From an uncultured Lachnospiraceae bacterium (GTDB lineage Bacteria > Bacillota > Clostridia > Lachnospirales > Lachnospiraceae), in the NCBI GenBank assembly GCA_905235845.1, contig CAJONG010000017.1, positions 1 through 42,103 on the forward strand: DNA of 42,103 nt, written 5' to 3'. Shown piece after piece: positions 25,621 through 33,672 of this stretch. Within the stretch, counting starts at the first letter, position 1, and the number at the start of each line of letters is the position of its first letter. The position numbers and the translations under genes are program-made. The notes under the pieces were generated by a model, which worked only from the letters and a program-made list of their open reading frames with translations, was not told the origin of the DNA and searched no databases.

Positions 25621-28287
25621 ATGGCCGACTGTGTGGGAACGGTGCGTATGACTAAAGACAATTTGCCAAAGTCTGTGGAAGAACTGAAGGTTTCGCATTT
25701 TTTTGATATTTTCAGTGATGCCGTCAGGTTATATATATGCAGTTTTGATGATTCTGACAGGCTTATCAGAGACTTTACCGGTAATGAGAAGGAACGTGAG
25801 ATAATACATAAGTATGCGACAGATGAGCTGATGCAGGACATGTATTCAAGACTTACGCTTGACGGAATAGAAGATCAGATCATTGAAGAGACATCCAGCC
25901 CGTATATAAGGCTGGGTGCCGTTGTGTTAAAATACGAAGGACATGTTAAGGAGGTATGGTTTTTCGCCGGTGTGATCACTGATACCGATGAAGCTCCCAT
26001 GCCTGAGGAGATGTCTGCATTACGGAAGAGACTGACATCACAGGAATTCATATGCAGCATCGATGCGCTTCGGGAGATAGGTGATTACAGAGTATCATCC
26101 GAGCTTGCGTTGGCATCCTTCGAGGAGAAGAGCAGGAGATCCTTATTCTCAGCTCATGAGATGGCTGAGAGCCTTAAGAGAGTTGAGGCACTAACTGAGA
26201 TACTTAAGTATCTGGACAGTGACAACGGAGTTGATTCCATTATGAGTGAGTTCTTAAGGATCACGGCGGGGTATCTGGAAGTGGATCAGGCCGATATCCT
26301 TAAGATCCGTCCCAGATTAAGCGGTGATGTAATGGACATTGTCGCTTCATATTCGGACAGTGGAGAGTCAATATATTCTAAGACAACGGATATTCCCAGA
26401 TTCGCTTTTCTTGAGGGCAAAAAGTCCATCATTCTCTCGTCAGATGCTTCTTCGCTAAAGGATATGGAGGGAGACAATATCAGCGGAAGGGTCAGGGCTC
26501 TTGTAGCCATGCCTGTTACCATCGGACAGACGACCAATATGTACGCTGTTTTTCTGGAGAATAAAAGGGACAGGAACTGGCAGATACACGAGCTGCAGTT
26601 CCTAAGCGATGCCGTGAGAGTGTTGCAGAATATCCTTGAAAAGCGGGTTCAGAAGAACTCCCTGGTAAGCTCATATGCTTCCTTAGAGCAGATACTTGAG
26701 CATGTCGGCTGTGCGGTGATCGTTAACGATGTGGTAAAGCATGAGACGCTTTTTGTCAATAAGATAATGCAATCGCTTTTCCCTAAGGACAGTATGTCCG
26801 AAGAGCTTACGGCTATTGTATGGGAGAAGGATGAAGAATCGGTAAATGTGCGTGAATACTACGATTATGAGCAGGACTCGTGGTATGAGATACACCACAG
26901 TGATATACATTGGGTTGATGGAAGACCTGTTGCGCTTTATGCAATATATGATGTGACCGAGAAAAAGATATATCAGAGGAAGATCGAGCAGCAGGCATAT
27001 ACGGATTTCTTAACGGGGCTTTTGAACAGACTCTGTTGCGAACGCGATCTGGCAAGGATCATAGATGAAGCCAAGAAGTACAATGCAACCGGTGCCCTGT
27101 TATATATGGATCTGGACGATTTCAAGCATATCAATGACGGCCTTGGGCACCAGTACGGAGACATTCTGCTTAAGGATATCTCTTCTGCCATTAAGAGCAT
27201 AAAAGGACTTGAAGAGAACTGTTACCGTATGGGAGGAGATGAATTCGTAATGATCATCCCACCCAGACAATATGAGCGTTTTGACGGTATCATAGAAGAT
27301 ATTAAGGGAGTATTCGCAAGACCCTTCTATCTTAAGGACGGTGAGTATTACTGCACCATGAGTATGGGTATCGTTACCTTCCCCGATGAAGGAGATACCG
27401 TTGAGGATCTTGTCAGAAAAGCCGATATAGCCATGTACAGTGCCAAGAAGACCGGCAAGAACAGGGTGGCTAAGTATAACGGCAGCTCCTTAAGCGAATC
27501 GGGCAAGAGGCTGGATATGGAGAAGAACATGAGGGATGCCGTCGGAAGCCATCTCGGTGAGTTCGAGGTATACTACCAGCCTATAGTGGATATCAGAAAG
27601 GCCGGAGGAGCGGCATGCACGGGAGCGGAAGCCTTAATAAGGTGGAATTCGCAGGAGCTGGGATTCATATCACCGGCGGATTTCATACCTTTGGCCGAGT
27701 ATCTGGGGCTTATCAATCCTATCGGAGATCATGTGCTTAAGGAGGCCTGCAGGGAGTGCAGGTACTGGAATGACAACGGTCATCCCGAATATAAGGTGAA
27801 TGTCAATCTGTCTGTGGTACAGCTTATGCAGGATGATATCGTAGATACCATTAAAAAGACCATAGATGATATAGGACTTAATCCACGTAATCTCACCCTG
27901 GAGGTAACAGAGAGTCTTGCCATCAACGATATGGAGAGGATGAAGTCGATAATGGGCGAGATAAGGGATATCGGCGTAAGGATAGCCTTAGATGACTTCG
28001 GAACAGGCTATTCGTCCCTTAACCATATCAGGGAGATACCCTTTGATGTGATCAAGGTGGATCAGTCCTTTGTCAAGGAACTGGCAACAGATGAGTATCC
28101 CAAGTCTTTCATAAGGATGATAGGCGAGCTTGCATATGCCCTTGGCGTGGATATATGTGTGGAGGGCATAGAGTGCAGGGAGCAGTATGAAGTGCTTGAA
28201 AGCATGAAAGTACGCATGATCCAGGGCTATTATTTTGATAAGCCCATGAAAAAGGATGATTTTGAAAAAAAATACCTGAATATATAG
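25621..28287 (+). CDS. GAF-GGDEF-EAL cyclic di-GMP protein
   Basis: The start is taken at ATG 25621, one base after the guaB stop; ATG 25648 is a possible alternative and neither has a strong ribosome binding site. The 888-residue protein has a novel-looking N-terminal region (about 1-185), a GAF-like domain (about 190-340), a PAS-like segment (about 350-450), a GGDEF domain (about 455-630) and an EAL domain (about 640-880). The diguanylate cyclase signature GGDEF is intact (538-542), as are the substrate residues in DLDDFKHINDGLG; the RxxD inhibitory site is absent. The EAL domain is intact (EALIRW, LEVTES, DDFGTGYSSL, KVDQSFV). Both activities therefore look possible; the net one is not predictable. 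No membrane segments, so it is cytoplasmic. Confidence 0.92.
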   Translation: MADCVGTVRMTKDNLPKSVEELKVSHFFDIFSDAVRLYICSFDDSDRLIRDFTGNEKEREIIHKYATDELMQDMYSRLTLDGIEDQIIEETSSPYIRLGAVVLKYEGHVKEVWFFAGVITDTDEAPMPEEMSALRKRLTSQEFICSIDALREIGDYRVSSELALASFEEKSRRSLFSAHEMAESLKRVEALTEILKYLDSDNGVDSIMSEFLRITAGYLEVDQADILKIRPRLSGDVMDIVASYSDSGESIYSKTTDIPRFAFLEGKKSIILSSDASSLKDMEGDNISGRVRALVAMPVTIGQTTNMYAVFLENKRDRNWQIHELQFLSDAVRVLQNILEKRVQKNSLVSSYASLEQILEHVGCAVIVNDVVKHETLFVNKIMQSLFPKDSMSEELTAIVWEKDEESVNVREYYDYEQDSWYEIHHSDIHWVDGRPVALYAIYDVTEKKIYQRKIEQQAYTDFLTGLLNRLCCERDLARIIDEAKKYNATGALLYMDLDDFKHINDGLGHQYGDILLKDISSAIKSIKGLEENCYRMGGDEFVMIIPPRQYERFDGIIEDIKGVFARPFYLKDGEYYCTMSMGIVTFPDEGDTVEDLVRKADIAMYSAKKTGKNRVAKYNGSSLSESGKRLDMEKNMRDAVGSHLGEFEVYYQPIVDIRKAGGAACTGAEALIRWNSQELGFISPADFIPLAEYLGLINPIGDHVLKEACRECRYWNDNGHPEYKVNVNLSVVQLMQDDIVDTIKKTIDDIGLNPRNLTLEVTESLAINDMERMKSIMGEIRDIGVRIALDDFGTGYSSLNHIREIPFDVIKVDQSFVKELATDEYPKSFIRMIGELAYALGVDICVEGIECREQYEVLESMKVRMIQGYYFDKPMKKDDFEKKYLNI

Positions 28288-28310
28288 CGTATAGCGTATA
28301 GCATATAGCA
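28283..28310 (+). repeat. Four 7-bp TATAGCR units over the GGDEF-EAL stop codon
   Basis: Units TATAGCG, TATAGCG, TATAGCA, TATAGCA begin at 28283, 28290, 28297 and 28304, followed by a degenerate CATAAGC. The first unit contains the TAG stop codon of the GGDEF-EAL gene (28285-28287). Confidence 0.85.
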
Positions 28311-28333
28311 CATAAGCATACGGCTTTAACTCA

Positions 28334-28363
28334 TTGACTGATATATGCTTTTCGTAATAAAAT
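28334..28363 (+). promoter_or_regulatory. Promoter for glnS
   Basis: TTGACT (28334-28339) and TAAAAT (28358-28363) are 18 bases apart. The leader to the glnS start is about 40 bases. There is no T-box-type sequence, so no tRNA-sensing leader is seen. Confidence 0.6.
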
Positions 28364-28408
28364 ATAAGTCGTATTTACGGAATATACGGATCGGAGAATG
28401 TGATCATA

Positions 28409-30088
28409 ATGGATACAGAGAGCAGGAACTTTATAGAGCAGATGATAGATAAGGATCTGGCTGACGGTGTATATGATAGGGTTGTCACCAGATTCCCGCC
28501 GGAGCCTAACGGTTATCTCCATATAGGACATGCCAAGAGCATACTCCTTAATTACGGTCTGGCCAAGGAGTACGGCGGAGAATTCCATATGCGCTTTGAT
28601 GACACGAATCCAACCAAGGAGAAGACTGAGTTCGTGGATTCGATAAAGGCCGATATCGCATGGCTCGGTGCAGACTGGAAGGATAATCTTTTCTTCGCAT
28701 CGGACTATTTTGACAGGATGTATGAGGATGCGCTTGGGCTTGTTAAGAACGGGAAGGCATATGTATCGGACTTAACCGCCGATGAGATAAGGGAATACAG
28801 AGGAACTCTTACGGAGCCGGGGAAGGAGGATCCTTACAGGAACAGGTCGATAGAGGAGAATCTTAGGCTTTTTACAGAGATGAAGGAAGGCAAGTATCCG
28901 GACGGAAGTAAGGTTTTAAGAGCCAGGATAGATATGGCATCTCCCAATATCAATATGAGGGATCCGGTAATATACAGGGTGGCACACCTTAATCATCACA
29001 ATACAGGCGATAAGTGGTGCATATATCCCATGTATGATTTTGCCCATCCCATCGAGGATGCTATAGAGGGCATCACCAATTCGATATGTACGCTTGAGTT
29101 CGAGGATCACAGACCGTTATATGACTGGGTCCTCATAGAGACAGGCTATAAGTCGTCTCCGGAGCAGGCTCCCAAGCAGACGGAATTCGCCAAGATGTAC
29201 CTTACCAATGTGGTGACAGGTAAGAGATATATCAAGCGTCTTGTGGAGGATGGAATCGTGGACGGTTGGGATGATCCCAGACTTGTGACTATAGCCGCCT
29301 TAAGAAGGAGAGGCTTCACGCCCGAGTCCATAAGGATGTTCATCGAGCTAAGCGGTGTATCCAAGGCCAATTCCACATCCGATTATGCGATGCTTGAGTA
29401 TTGCATAAGAGAGGATCTTAAGGTAAGCAGACCGAGGATGATGGCAGTACTTGATCCTATAGAGCTTATAATTGACAATTATCCCGAGGGAGAGCATGAG
29501 CTTATAGATGTACCCAATAATCTTGAGAATGAGGCCTTGGGAAGCCGTAAGGTATCCTTCGGTCGAAGACTTTACATAGAGCGTGAGGACTTTATGGAGG
29601 AGCCTGTGAAGAAGTATTTCAGACTTTTCCCCGGCAATGAGGTAAGGCTCATGCATGCGTATTTTGTCAGGTGCGTCTCATGTGATAAGGATGATGACGG
29701 CAATGTGATAAGGGTTCACTGCACATATGATCCGTTAAGCCGAGGGGGTAACAGTCCCGACGGAAGGAAGGTAAAGGGTACAATACATTGGGTCGAGGCT
29801 GACAGCAGTATTAAAGCGACCTGCAGACTGTACGAGAACCTTATAGACGAGGAAAAGGGAGTATATAACGAAGACGGAAGCTTGAATCTGAATCCGAATT
29901 CCGTTAAGATAATGGATGGTTGCAGGCTTGAAGCGGCACTTGCAACGGCAGGTGGGGATGACAGATTTCAATTTGTAAGAAACGGTTTTTATTGCGTTGA
30001 TTCGAAGGACTCCGTGAAGGATGCGCCGGTATTCAACCGTATAGTATCTCTTAAGAGTTCGTTCGTGTTGCCTAAGAAAGACGAGTAA
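28409..30088 (+). CDS. glnS: Glutaminyl-tRNA synthetase
   Basis: The 559-residue protein (ATG 28409; GTG 28400 would add three residues and is only 3 bases from GGAG) is a class I synthetase of the GlnRS type. Marks: [17 protein letters not shown] with HIGH at 38-41, [16 protein letters not shown]-like [24 protein letters not shown], and [24 protein letters not shown]. The usual KMSKS-equivalent (VMSKR in E. coli) reads VVTGKRYI here. It charges tRNA(Gln) directly. Many Clostridia use the GatCAB amidotransferase route instead, and GlnS here suggests direct charging, though GatCAB could still serve Asn. It has its own promoter; the DUF2225 gene follows after 15 bases. Confidence 0.95.
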   Translation: MDTESRNFIEQMIDKDLADGVYDRVVTRFPPEPNGYLHIGHAKSILLNYGLAKEYGGEFHMRFDDTNPTKEKTEFVDSIKADIAWLGADWKDNLFFASDYFDRMYEDALGLVKNGKAYVSDLTADEIREYRGTLTEPGKEDPYRNRSIEENLRLFTEMKEGKYPDGSKVLRARIDMASPNINMRDPVIYRVAHLNHHNTGDKWCIYPMYDFAHPIEDAIEGITNSICTLEFEDHRPLYDWVLIETGYKSSPEQAPKQTEFAKMYLTNVVTGKRYIKRLVEDGIVDGWDDPRLVTIAALRRRGFTPESIRMFIELSGVSKANSTSDYAMLEYCIREDLKVSRPRMMAVLDPIELIIDNYPEGEHELIDVPNNLENEALGSRKVSFGRRLYIEREDFMEEPVKKYFRLFPGNEVRLMHAYFVRCVSCDKDDDGNVIRVHCTYDPLSRGGNSPDGRKVKGTIHWVEADSSIKATCRLYENLIDEEKGVYNEDGSLNLNPNSVKIMDGCRLEAALATAGGDDRFQFVRNGFYCVDSKDSVKDAPVFNRIVSLKSSFVLPKKDE

Positions 30089-30103
30089 AGCAGAGGTAGG
30101 ATT

Positions 30104-30967
30104 ATGGATACTAATTTATTTGCAGGACTTGAGGATCTGGGACTGGGAGATATCTCCAGTTCTAACCTTTTCGAGGAGAGTAAGCCCAAGGCTGCCAATT
30201 CCAAGGAAGAAGTCAAGGAAGAGGAAAAGACCCCCGAGATGCTAGAAGCAGAGATGCTTCTTGATAAGACCCATGAGTGCCCTATCTGTTCCAACACCTT
30301 TAAGAACAGGGCACTTAGGACCGGAAAGGCCAAGCTTGTCAGCATGGACATGGATCTGAGACAGAAATACGAGGGAATAGAGCCGCTTAAGTATGATGTG
30401 GTATCCTGTCCCAAGTGCGGATTCACGGCTGTTACGAGGTATTTTAAGCCCGTAACTCCGGTTCAGAGGAAGACCATACTGGATAAGATATCCGCTAATT
30501 ATAAGCCACAGCCTGAGCCCACGGGGGTATACTCTTATGATGATGCTATAGCAAGATACAAGCTGGCTTTGGCCAATGCGGTAGTAAAGAATGCGAAAGC
30601 CAGTGAGAAGGCATATATATGCTTAAGAGCAGGCTGGTTATGCAGAAGCTGGGCGGAAGATTTAGAGGCATCGGATGAGGCTGTTAATGCAGCTATACAG
30701 CAGGCGAGATCGCTTGAGAAGGAATTCCTTAAGAATGCCTATGAAGGTTTTATCTCCGCGAGACAGAACGAATCCTTCCCCATGTGCGGTATGGACGAGT
30801 CTACAGTGGATTATCTGATCGGAAGCCTTGCGCTTGACCAGGGTCATTACGATGTAAGTGCCAAGATGATAGCTACCCTTTTGGCATCACCCTCTGCAAG
30901 TCCGAGGTTAAAGGATAAGGCCAGAGACCTTAAGGAAGAGGTTGTTCGTGCGATGAAGAATAAGTAA
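30104..30967 (+). CDS. DUF2225 family protein
   Basis: The 287-residue protein has an acidic N-terminus, then two Cys pairs likely to bind zinc: CPIC (Cys59, Cys62) and CPKC (Cys102, Cys105), with VVSCPKCGFTAV typical of DUF2225. The C-terminal half is helical with TPR-like spacing (YDDAIARYKLALANAVVKNAKASEKAYICLRAGWLCRSW), as in other members. No membrane segment. Function is unknown; DUF2225 is widespread in Firmicutes. The gene is probably co-transcribed with glnS, 15 bases upstream, and is followed by a strong terminator. Confidence 0.85.
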   Translation: MDTNLFAGLEDLGLGDISSSNLFEESKPKAANSKEEVKEEEKTPEMLEAEMLLDKTHECPICSNTFKNRALRTGKAKLVSMDMDLRQKYEGIEPLKYDVVSCPKCGFTAVTRYFKPVTPVQRKTILDKISANYKPQPEPTGVYSYDDAIARYKLALANAVVKNAKASEKAYICLRAGWLCRSWAEDLEASDEAVNAAIQQARSLEKEFLKNAYEGFISARQNESFPMCGMDESTVDYLIGSLALDQGHYDVSAKMIATLLASPSASPRLKDKARDLKEEVVRAMKNK

Positions 30968-30991
30968 TAGCAACTGATGACGGTATTATAT

Positions 30992-31025
30992 AAAAAGGAC
31001 CTGAACTGTGATTCAGGTCCTTTTT
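30992..31025. terminator. Bidirectional intrinsic terminator
   Basis: AAAAAGGACCTGAA (30992-31005) pairs perfectly with TTCAGGTCCTTTTT (31012-31025) around a 6-base loop. T-runs on both strands make it bidirectional, serving the DUF2225 gene and the convergent small membrane-protein gene. Confidence 0.93.
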
Positions 31026-31029
31026 ATCG

Positions 31030-31221
31030 TTATTCTTCCGGAAGAGTAAGCTTGATATAACGTCTCTTGACCGGTTCGTGTCTTACAGCAACCTTGGTAT
31101 CTTCGTCAGTGCCGGAGATATCGTCCGTCGCCAACAGGAAACGGGTGATACAATATGCTGCACCGGCGACTACGGATATTATGGCTATAACCGCCAAAAG
31201 CTTTCTGATGATCTTACTCAT
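31030..31221 (-). CDS. Small single-pass membrane protein
   Basis: The 63-residue protein begins MSKIIRKLLAVIAIISVVAGAAYCITRFLL: a short basic start, a membrane helix of about 20 residues (about 7-27), then a charged tail with an acidic part (ATDDISGTDEDTK) and a basic part (VRHEPVKRRYIKL). Two-part acidic/basic tails of this kind occur in small Lachnospiraceae membrane proteins of unknown role. The reading is supported by AGGAG at 8 bases before the start (complement near 31229-31233) and by the terminator just past the stop. It is divergent from the uracil permease gene. Function unknown. Confidence 0.75.
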   Translation of the reverse strand: MSKIIRKLLAVIAIISVVAGAAYCITRFLLATDDISGTDEDTKVAVRHEPVKRRYIKLTLPEE

Positions 31222-31270
31222 AGCATTTCTCCTTATTTCCCCACAGAATGTTCCGTATATATTTTAACTC

Positions 31271-31285
31271 ATTTTGTGACAAAAT
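31271..31285. promoter_or_regulatory. Perfect 15-bp palindrome, probable operator
   Basis: ATTTTGTGACAAAAT has 7-bp arms around a central G. On the minus strand it contains TTGTCA, a plausible -35 for the small membrane-protein gene, with TATACG 17 bases on as a weak -10 (complement near 31251-31256). This overlap suggests a repressor site; the regulator is not known. Confidence 0.5.
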
Positions 31286-31365
31286 ACAATAAGTATTAAA
31301 CACAAGATATTGTGTGTTAAATCCAAAATTAACACAAAAAAGCGGGAAATATCGCCTATTATTGC

Positions 31366-31394
31366 TTGACTGTACATTCAAATGAATATACTAT
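31366..31394 (+). promoter_or_regulatory. Promoter for uracil permease gene
   Basis: TTGACT (31366-31371) and TACTAT (31389-31394) are 17 bases apart. The spacer holds a small inverted repeat ATTC-AAAT-GAAT, and three TTAACACA-like motifs lie upstream (31296-31336). No purine or PyrR-type leader is visible. Confidence 0.6.
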
Positions 31395-31440
31395 ATCAAA
31401 AGGTATCAATGTATGATCAGTAAAAAACATAGGAGGGAGA

Positions 31441-32784
31441 ATGAGTACAAAAGATAACGGTTCAACTGAAAACGCTGTTTATGATGCTAAGACTCTTGGA
31501 ACCACCAAGGTGATAGTACTCGGATTACAGCACATGTTCGCAATGTTCGGAGCCACGGTACTGGTACCCGTCATAACGGGACTTGACGTATCGACCACCC
31601 TGCTTTTTGCAGGCATAGGAACATTGCTTTTTCATTTTCTGTCAAAGGGCATGGTGCCTGCATTCTTAGGTTCGTCCTTTGCGTTTCTGGCAGGCTATGC
31701 CGCTATAGCACCCGGAGGGGAGAAAGAACTTCTGCCGTATGCCTGCTTCGGTGTCGCATGTTCGGCACTCTTGTATGTGATACTTTCGGCACTTTTTAAG
31801 GCCTTCGGTACATCTAAGGTCATGAAGTATTTCCCGCCGATAGTGACAGGACCCATAATAATCGCGATCGGTCTTAATCTTTCAACATCTGCGATCAGCA
31901 ACTGTTCATCGAACTGGTGGATAGCCCTTCTGGCAATAGTTATCATCATAGTATGTAATATCTGGGGTAAGGGTATGATCAAGATCATTCCCATAGTGCT
32001 CGGTGTGGTTGGTTCATATCTTGCAGCGGCCATAGTGGGAGATGTTGATTTTACACCTGTTAAGGAAGCGGCATGGATAGGATTTCCGATCCAGTGGGAC
32101 AGGACGGTATTCTCGCTTTTTGGCAATGCGGATACGTCTCTTCTTATAACGGCTGCGATCACCATTACTCCGATAGCTCTTGCCACAATGGTTGAGCATA
32201 TAGGGGATATATCAGCGATATCATCTACCGTAGGCAAAAATTATATCAAGGATCCGGGACTTCACAGGACATTGCTTGGTGACGGACTTGCGACGCTTAT
32301 AGCATCCTTATTCGGAGCACCTGCCAATACGACATACGGTGAGAATACCGGAGTGCTTACCCTTACTAAGGTTTTTGATCCTTTCGTGATAAGACTTGCA
32401 GCGATCTTCGCGATAGTATTCTCCTTCTGCCCCAAGCTTTCGGCTGTCATAAGCTGTATGCCGGCAGCAACTATGGGCGGCGTATCACTGGTATTGTACG
32501 GTATGATATCAGCAGTCGGTGTACGTAATGTGGTGGAGAATAAGGTAGATTTCTCTAAGAGCAGGAATACCATTATAGGAGCGCTTATACTGGTGCTCTC
32601 CATAGGTATCAACTATTCCGAGGCAGGAGCCATTGCATTCAGCATCGGAAGCATAACCATAAGTCTGTCAGGACTTGCAGTTGGATCGCTTGTCGGTATT
32701 ATTCTTAATGCGATCCTTCCGGGCAAGGATTACGACTACAGAGAAGAAAAGGCAGAGCCCACCGGAGTTAATTTTGAAGTATAA
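31441..32784 (+). CDS. uraA: Uracil permease (NCS2 family)
   Basis: The 447-residue protein has about 12 to 14 membrane helices. NCS2/UraA signatures are clear: GLQHMFAMFGATVLVP near the start, MVEHIGDISAISS (the conserved substrate-site Glu and His), and GAPANTTYGENTGVLTLTKV, with the second binding-site Glu. UraA-type proteins take up uracil with a proton. AGGAGGG lies 6 bases before the ATG. Xanthine-type relatives exist, but the QHMFAMFGATVLVP and NTTYGENTG sequences favour uracil. The TetR gene converges from the right with only 7 bases between the stops. Confidence 0.92.
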   Translation: MSTKDNGSTENAVYDAKTLGTTKVIVLGLQHMFAMFGATVLVPVITGLDVSTTLLFAGIGTLLFHFLSKGMVPAFLGSSFAFLAGYAAIAPGGEKELLPYACFGVACSALLYVILSALFKAFGTSKVMKYFPPIVTGPIIIAIGLNLSTSAISNCSSNWWIALLAIVIIIVCNIWGKGMIKIIPIVLGVVGSYLAAAIVGDVDFTPVKEAAWIGFPIQWDRTVFSLFGNADTSLLITAAITITPIALATMVEHIGDISAISSTVGKNYIKDPGLHRTLLGDGLATLIASLFGAPANTTYGENTGVLTLTKVFDPFVIRLAAIFAIVFSFCPKLSAVISCMPAATMGGVSLVLYGMISAVGVRNVVENKVDFSKSRNTIIGALILVLSIGINYSEAGAIAFSIGSITISLSGLAVGSLVGIILNAILPGKDYDYREEKAEPTGVNFEV

Positions 32785-32818
32785 GGATCGTCTATTCCGG
32801 GATAACGGACAGATCCTT
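32783..32818. terminator. Weak hairpin over the convergent stop codons
   Basis: AAGGATC (32783-32789) pairs with GATCCTT (32812-32818), extended by GTC/GAC with a bulge. It spans the uracil permease and TetR stop codons. No T-run follows on either strand, so termination is only possible, not clear. Confidence 0.3.
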
Positions 32819-33397
32819 AATCAGCCCGATGTATTTCCTTATATCCCGGTATAGCATATCGGGATCGGGCTTCTTTTTCTTAAGATGCTCGGCGGTAAGG
32901 CCGTCGATAGTGTATCTGAGTAAAGCCTGCAGTTCCGTAACGGAGACGGTGTTTCTTAAGCCGGGAGTCGTTAATTTGCTTTCGTAGCTTTCTATTGCGT
33001 CGTTATAGCGCTTAAGTGACTCCCTGCTTATGGACAGGATATCCGGATCCGTCTCGGACTTGCAGGTATCTATGAATTTATACATATAGGGGTAGTTACG
33101 AAGAACGCCCATCTTGGCATTTTCCATCTTATCATAGAACGCAAAAAAATCAGTCTCTCCTTCTATGGCTCTGTCATATTCGAAGAGAAGGTATTTGACA
33201 CTGTAATCGGTAAGGAATGAATACAGACCTTCCTTGTTGGTGAAATAGTGGAAAAGAAGCCCTTTACTGATCCCGGCCTCTCTCACTATATCGTCCGTGC
33301 TTGCATGCTTATACCCGTTATCGGCAAAAAGGTGAAGAGCAGCATTGATCATCCGATCCTGCTTATCACTTTTCAGATCAAAGAATTTCTCGTTCAT
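32792..33397 (-). CDS. TetR family transcriptional regulator
   Basis: The 201-residue protein has an N-terminal HTH of the TetR type: RMINAALHLFADNGYKHASTDDIVREAGISKGLLFHYFTNKEGLYSFL (about 15-62), with recognition helix around SKGLLFHYF. The C-terminal helical ligand domain matches no named subfamily I recognise. AGGGGG precedes the ATG. It is convergent with the uracil permease and has its own promoter with a candidate autorepression site (33412-33430). Its targets are unknown; the nearest divergent gene is the zinc-module gene. Confidence 0.92.
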   Translation of the reverse strand: MNEKFFDLKSDKQDRMINAALHLFADNGYKHASTDDIVREAGISKGLLFHYFTNKEGLYSFLTDYSVKYLLFEYDRAIEGETDFFAFYDKMENAKMGVLRNYPYMYKFIDTCKSETDPDILSISRESLKRYNDAIESYESKLTTPGLRNTVSVTELQALLRYTIDGLTAEHLKKKKPDPDMLYRDIRKYIGLIKDLSVIPE

Positions 33398-33411
33398 ATA
33401 ACCCCCTTACC

Positions 33412-33430
33412 ATTGACCAGTGTGGACAAT
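33412..33430. promoter_or_regulatory. Candidate TetR operator
   Basis: ATTGACC (33412-33418), centre AGTGT, GGACAAT (33424-33430) is an inverted repeat with one mismatch. It lies between the -10 and start codon of the tetR gene, a typical autorepression position. Confidence 0.5.
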
Positions 33431-33434
33431 AGAA

Positions 33435-33464
33435 AATATACCATAAAAGCAGAGGCTTTCTCAA
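33435..33464 (-). promoter_or_regulatory. Promoter for tetR gene
   Basis: On the minus strand, TTGAGA (complement of 33459-33464) and TATATT (complement of 33435-33440) are 18 bases apart, just upstream of the candidate operator. Confidence 0.6.
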
Positions 33465-33552
33465 CCGCTACATCTTGTGTATACATAAGATGGATAACAC
33501 AAATGTACGGGACTAAAGCGTCATTATACTTCAAGCTGGGGGCGTAATATGG

Positions 33553-33558
33553 TATACT
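33553..33558 (+). promoter_or_regulatory. Possible -10 element before the second hairpin-element copy
   Basis: TATACT at 33553-33558 could be a -10 for the zinc-module gene; the -35 (TTCAAG, 17 bases upstream) is poor. If used, the transcript would start just before the hairpin element at 33570, putting it in the 5' leader. Confidence 0.3.
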
Positions 33559-33569
33559 TAAAAAGGTCA

Positions 33570-33620
33570 GTGTGAGAATATGTTGATACATCTTTTTCAC
33601 ACAGTGATCCGGGCTCGGCA
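33570..33620. repeat. Dispersed hairpin element, internally deleted copy
   Basis: GTGTGAGAATATG (33570-33582), loop TTGATA, then CATCTTTTTCACAC (33589-33602) matches the first hairpin of the copy at 979 with an imperfect stem. AGTGATCCGGGCTCGGCATAG follows directly, corresponding to the start and end of the long copy with the middle missing. It lies 53 bases before the zinc-module gene. Confidence 0.7.
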
Positions 33621-33672
33621 TAGAGATCGATATGAGTGGGTTATGAATAACAAAACGGAAAGGAAGATATAA

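Noticed and set aside
28288-28408. T-box leader before glnS
   Set aside because: The leader after the predicted promoter is only about 40 bases and lacks the AGGGTGGNACCGCG-type sequence.
31286-31440. Purine or pyrimidine riboswitch (or PyrR site) before uraA
   Set aside because: I find no purine aptamer core, no PyrR binding consensus, and the leader after the predicted promoter is too short for one.
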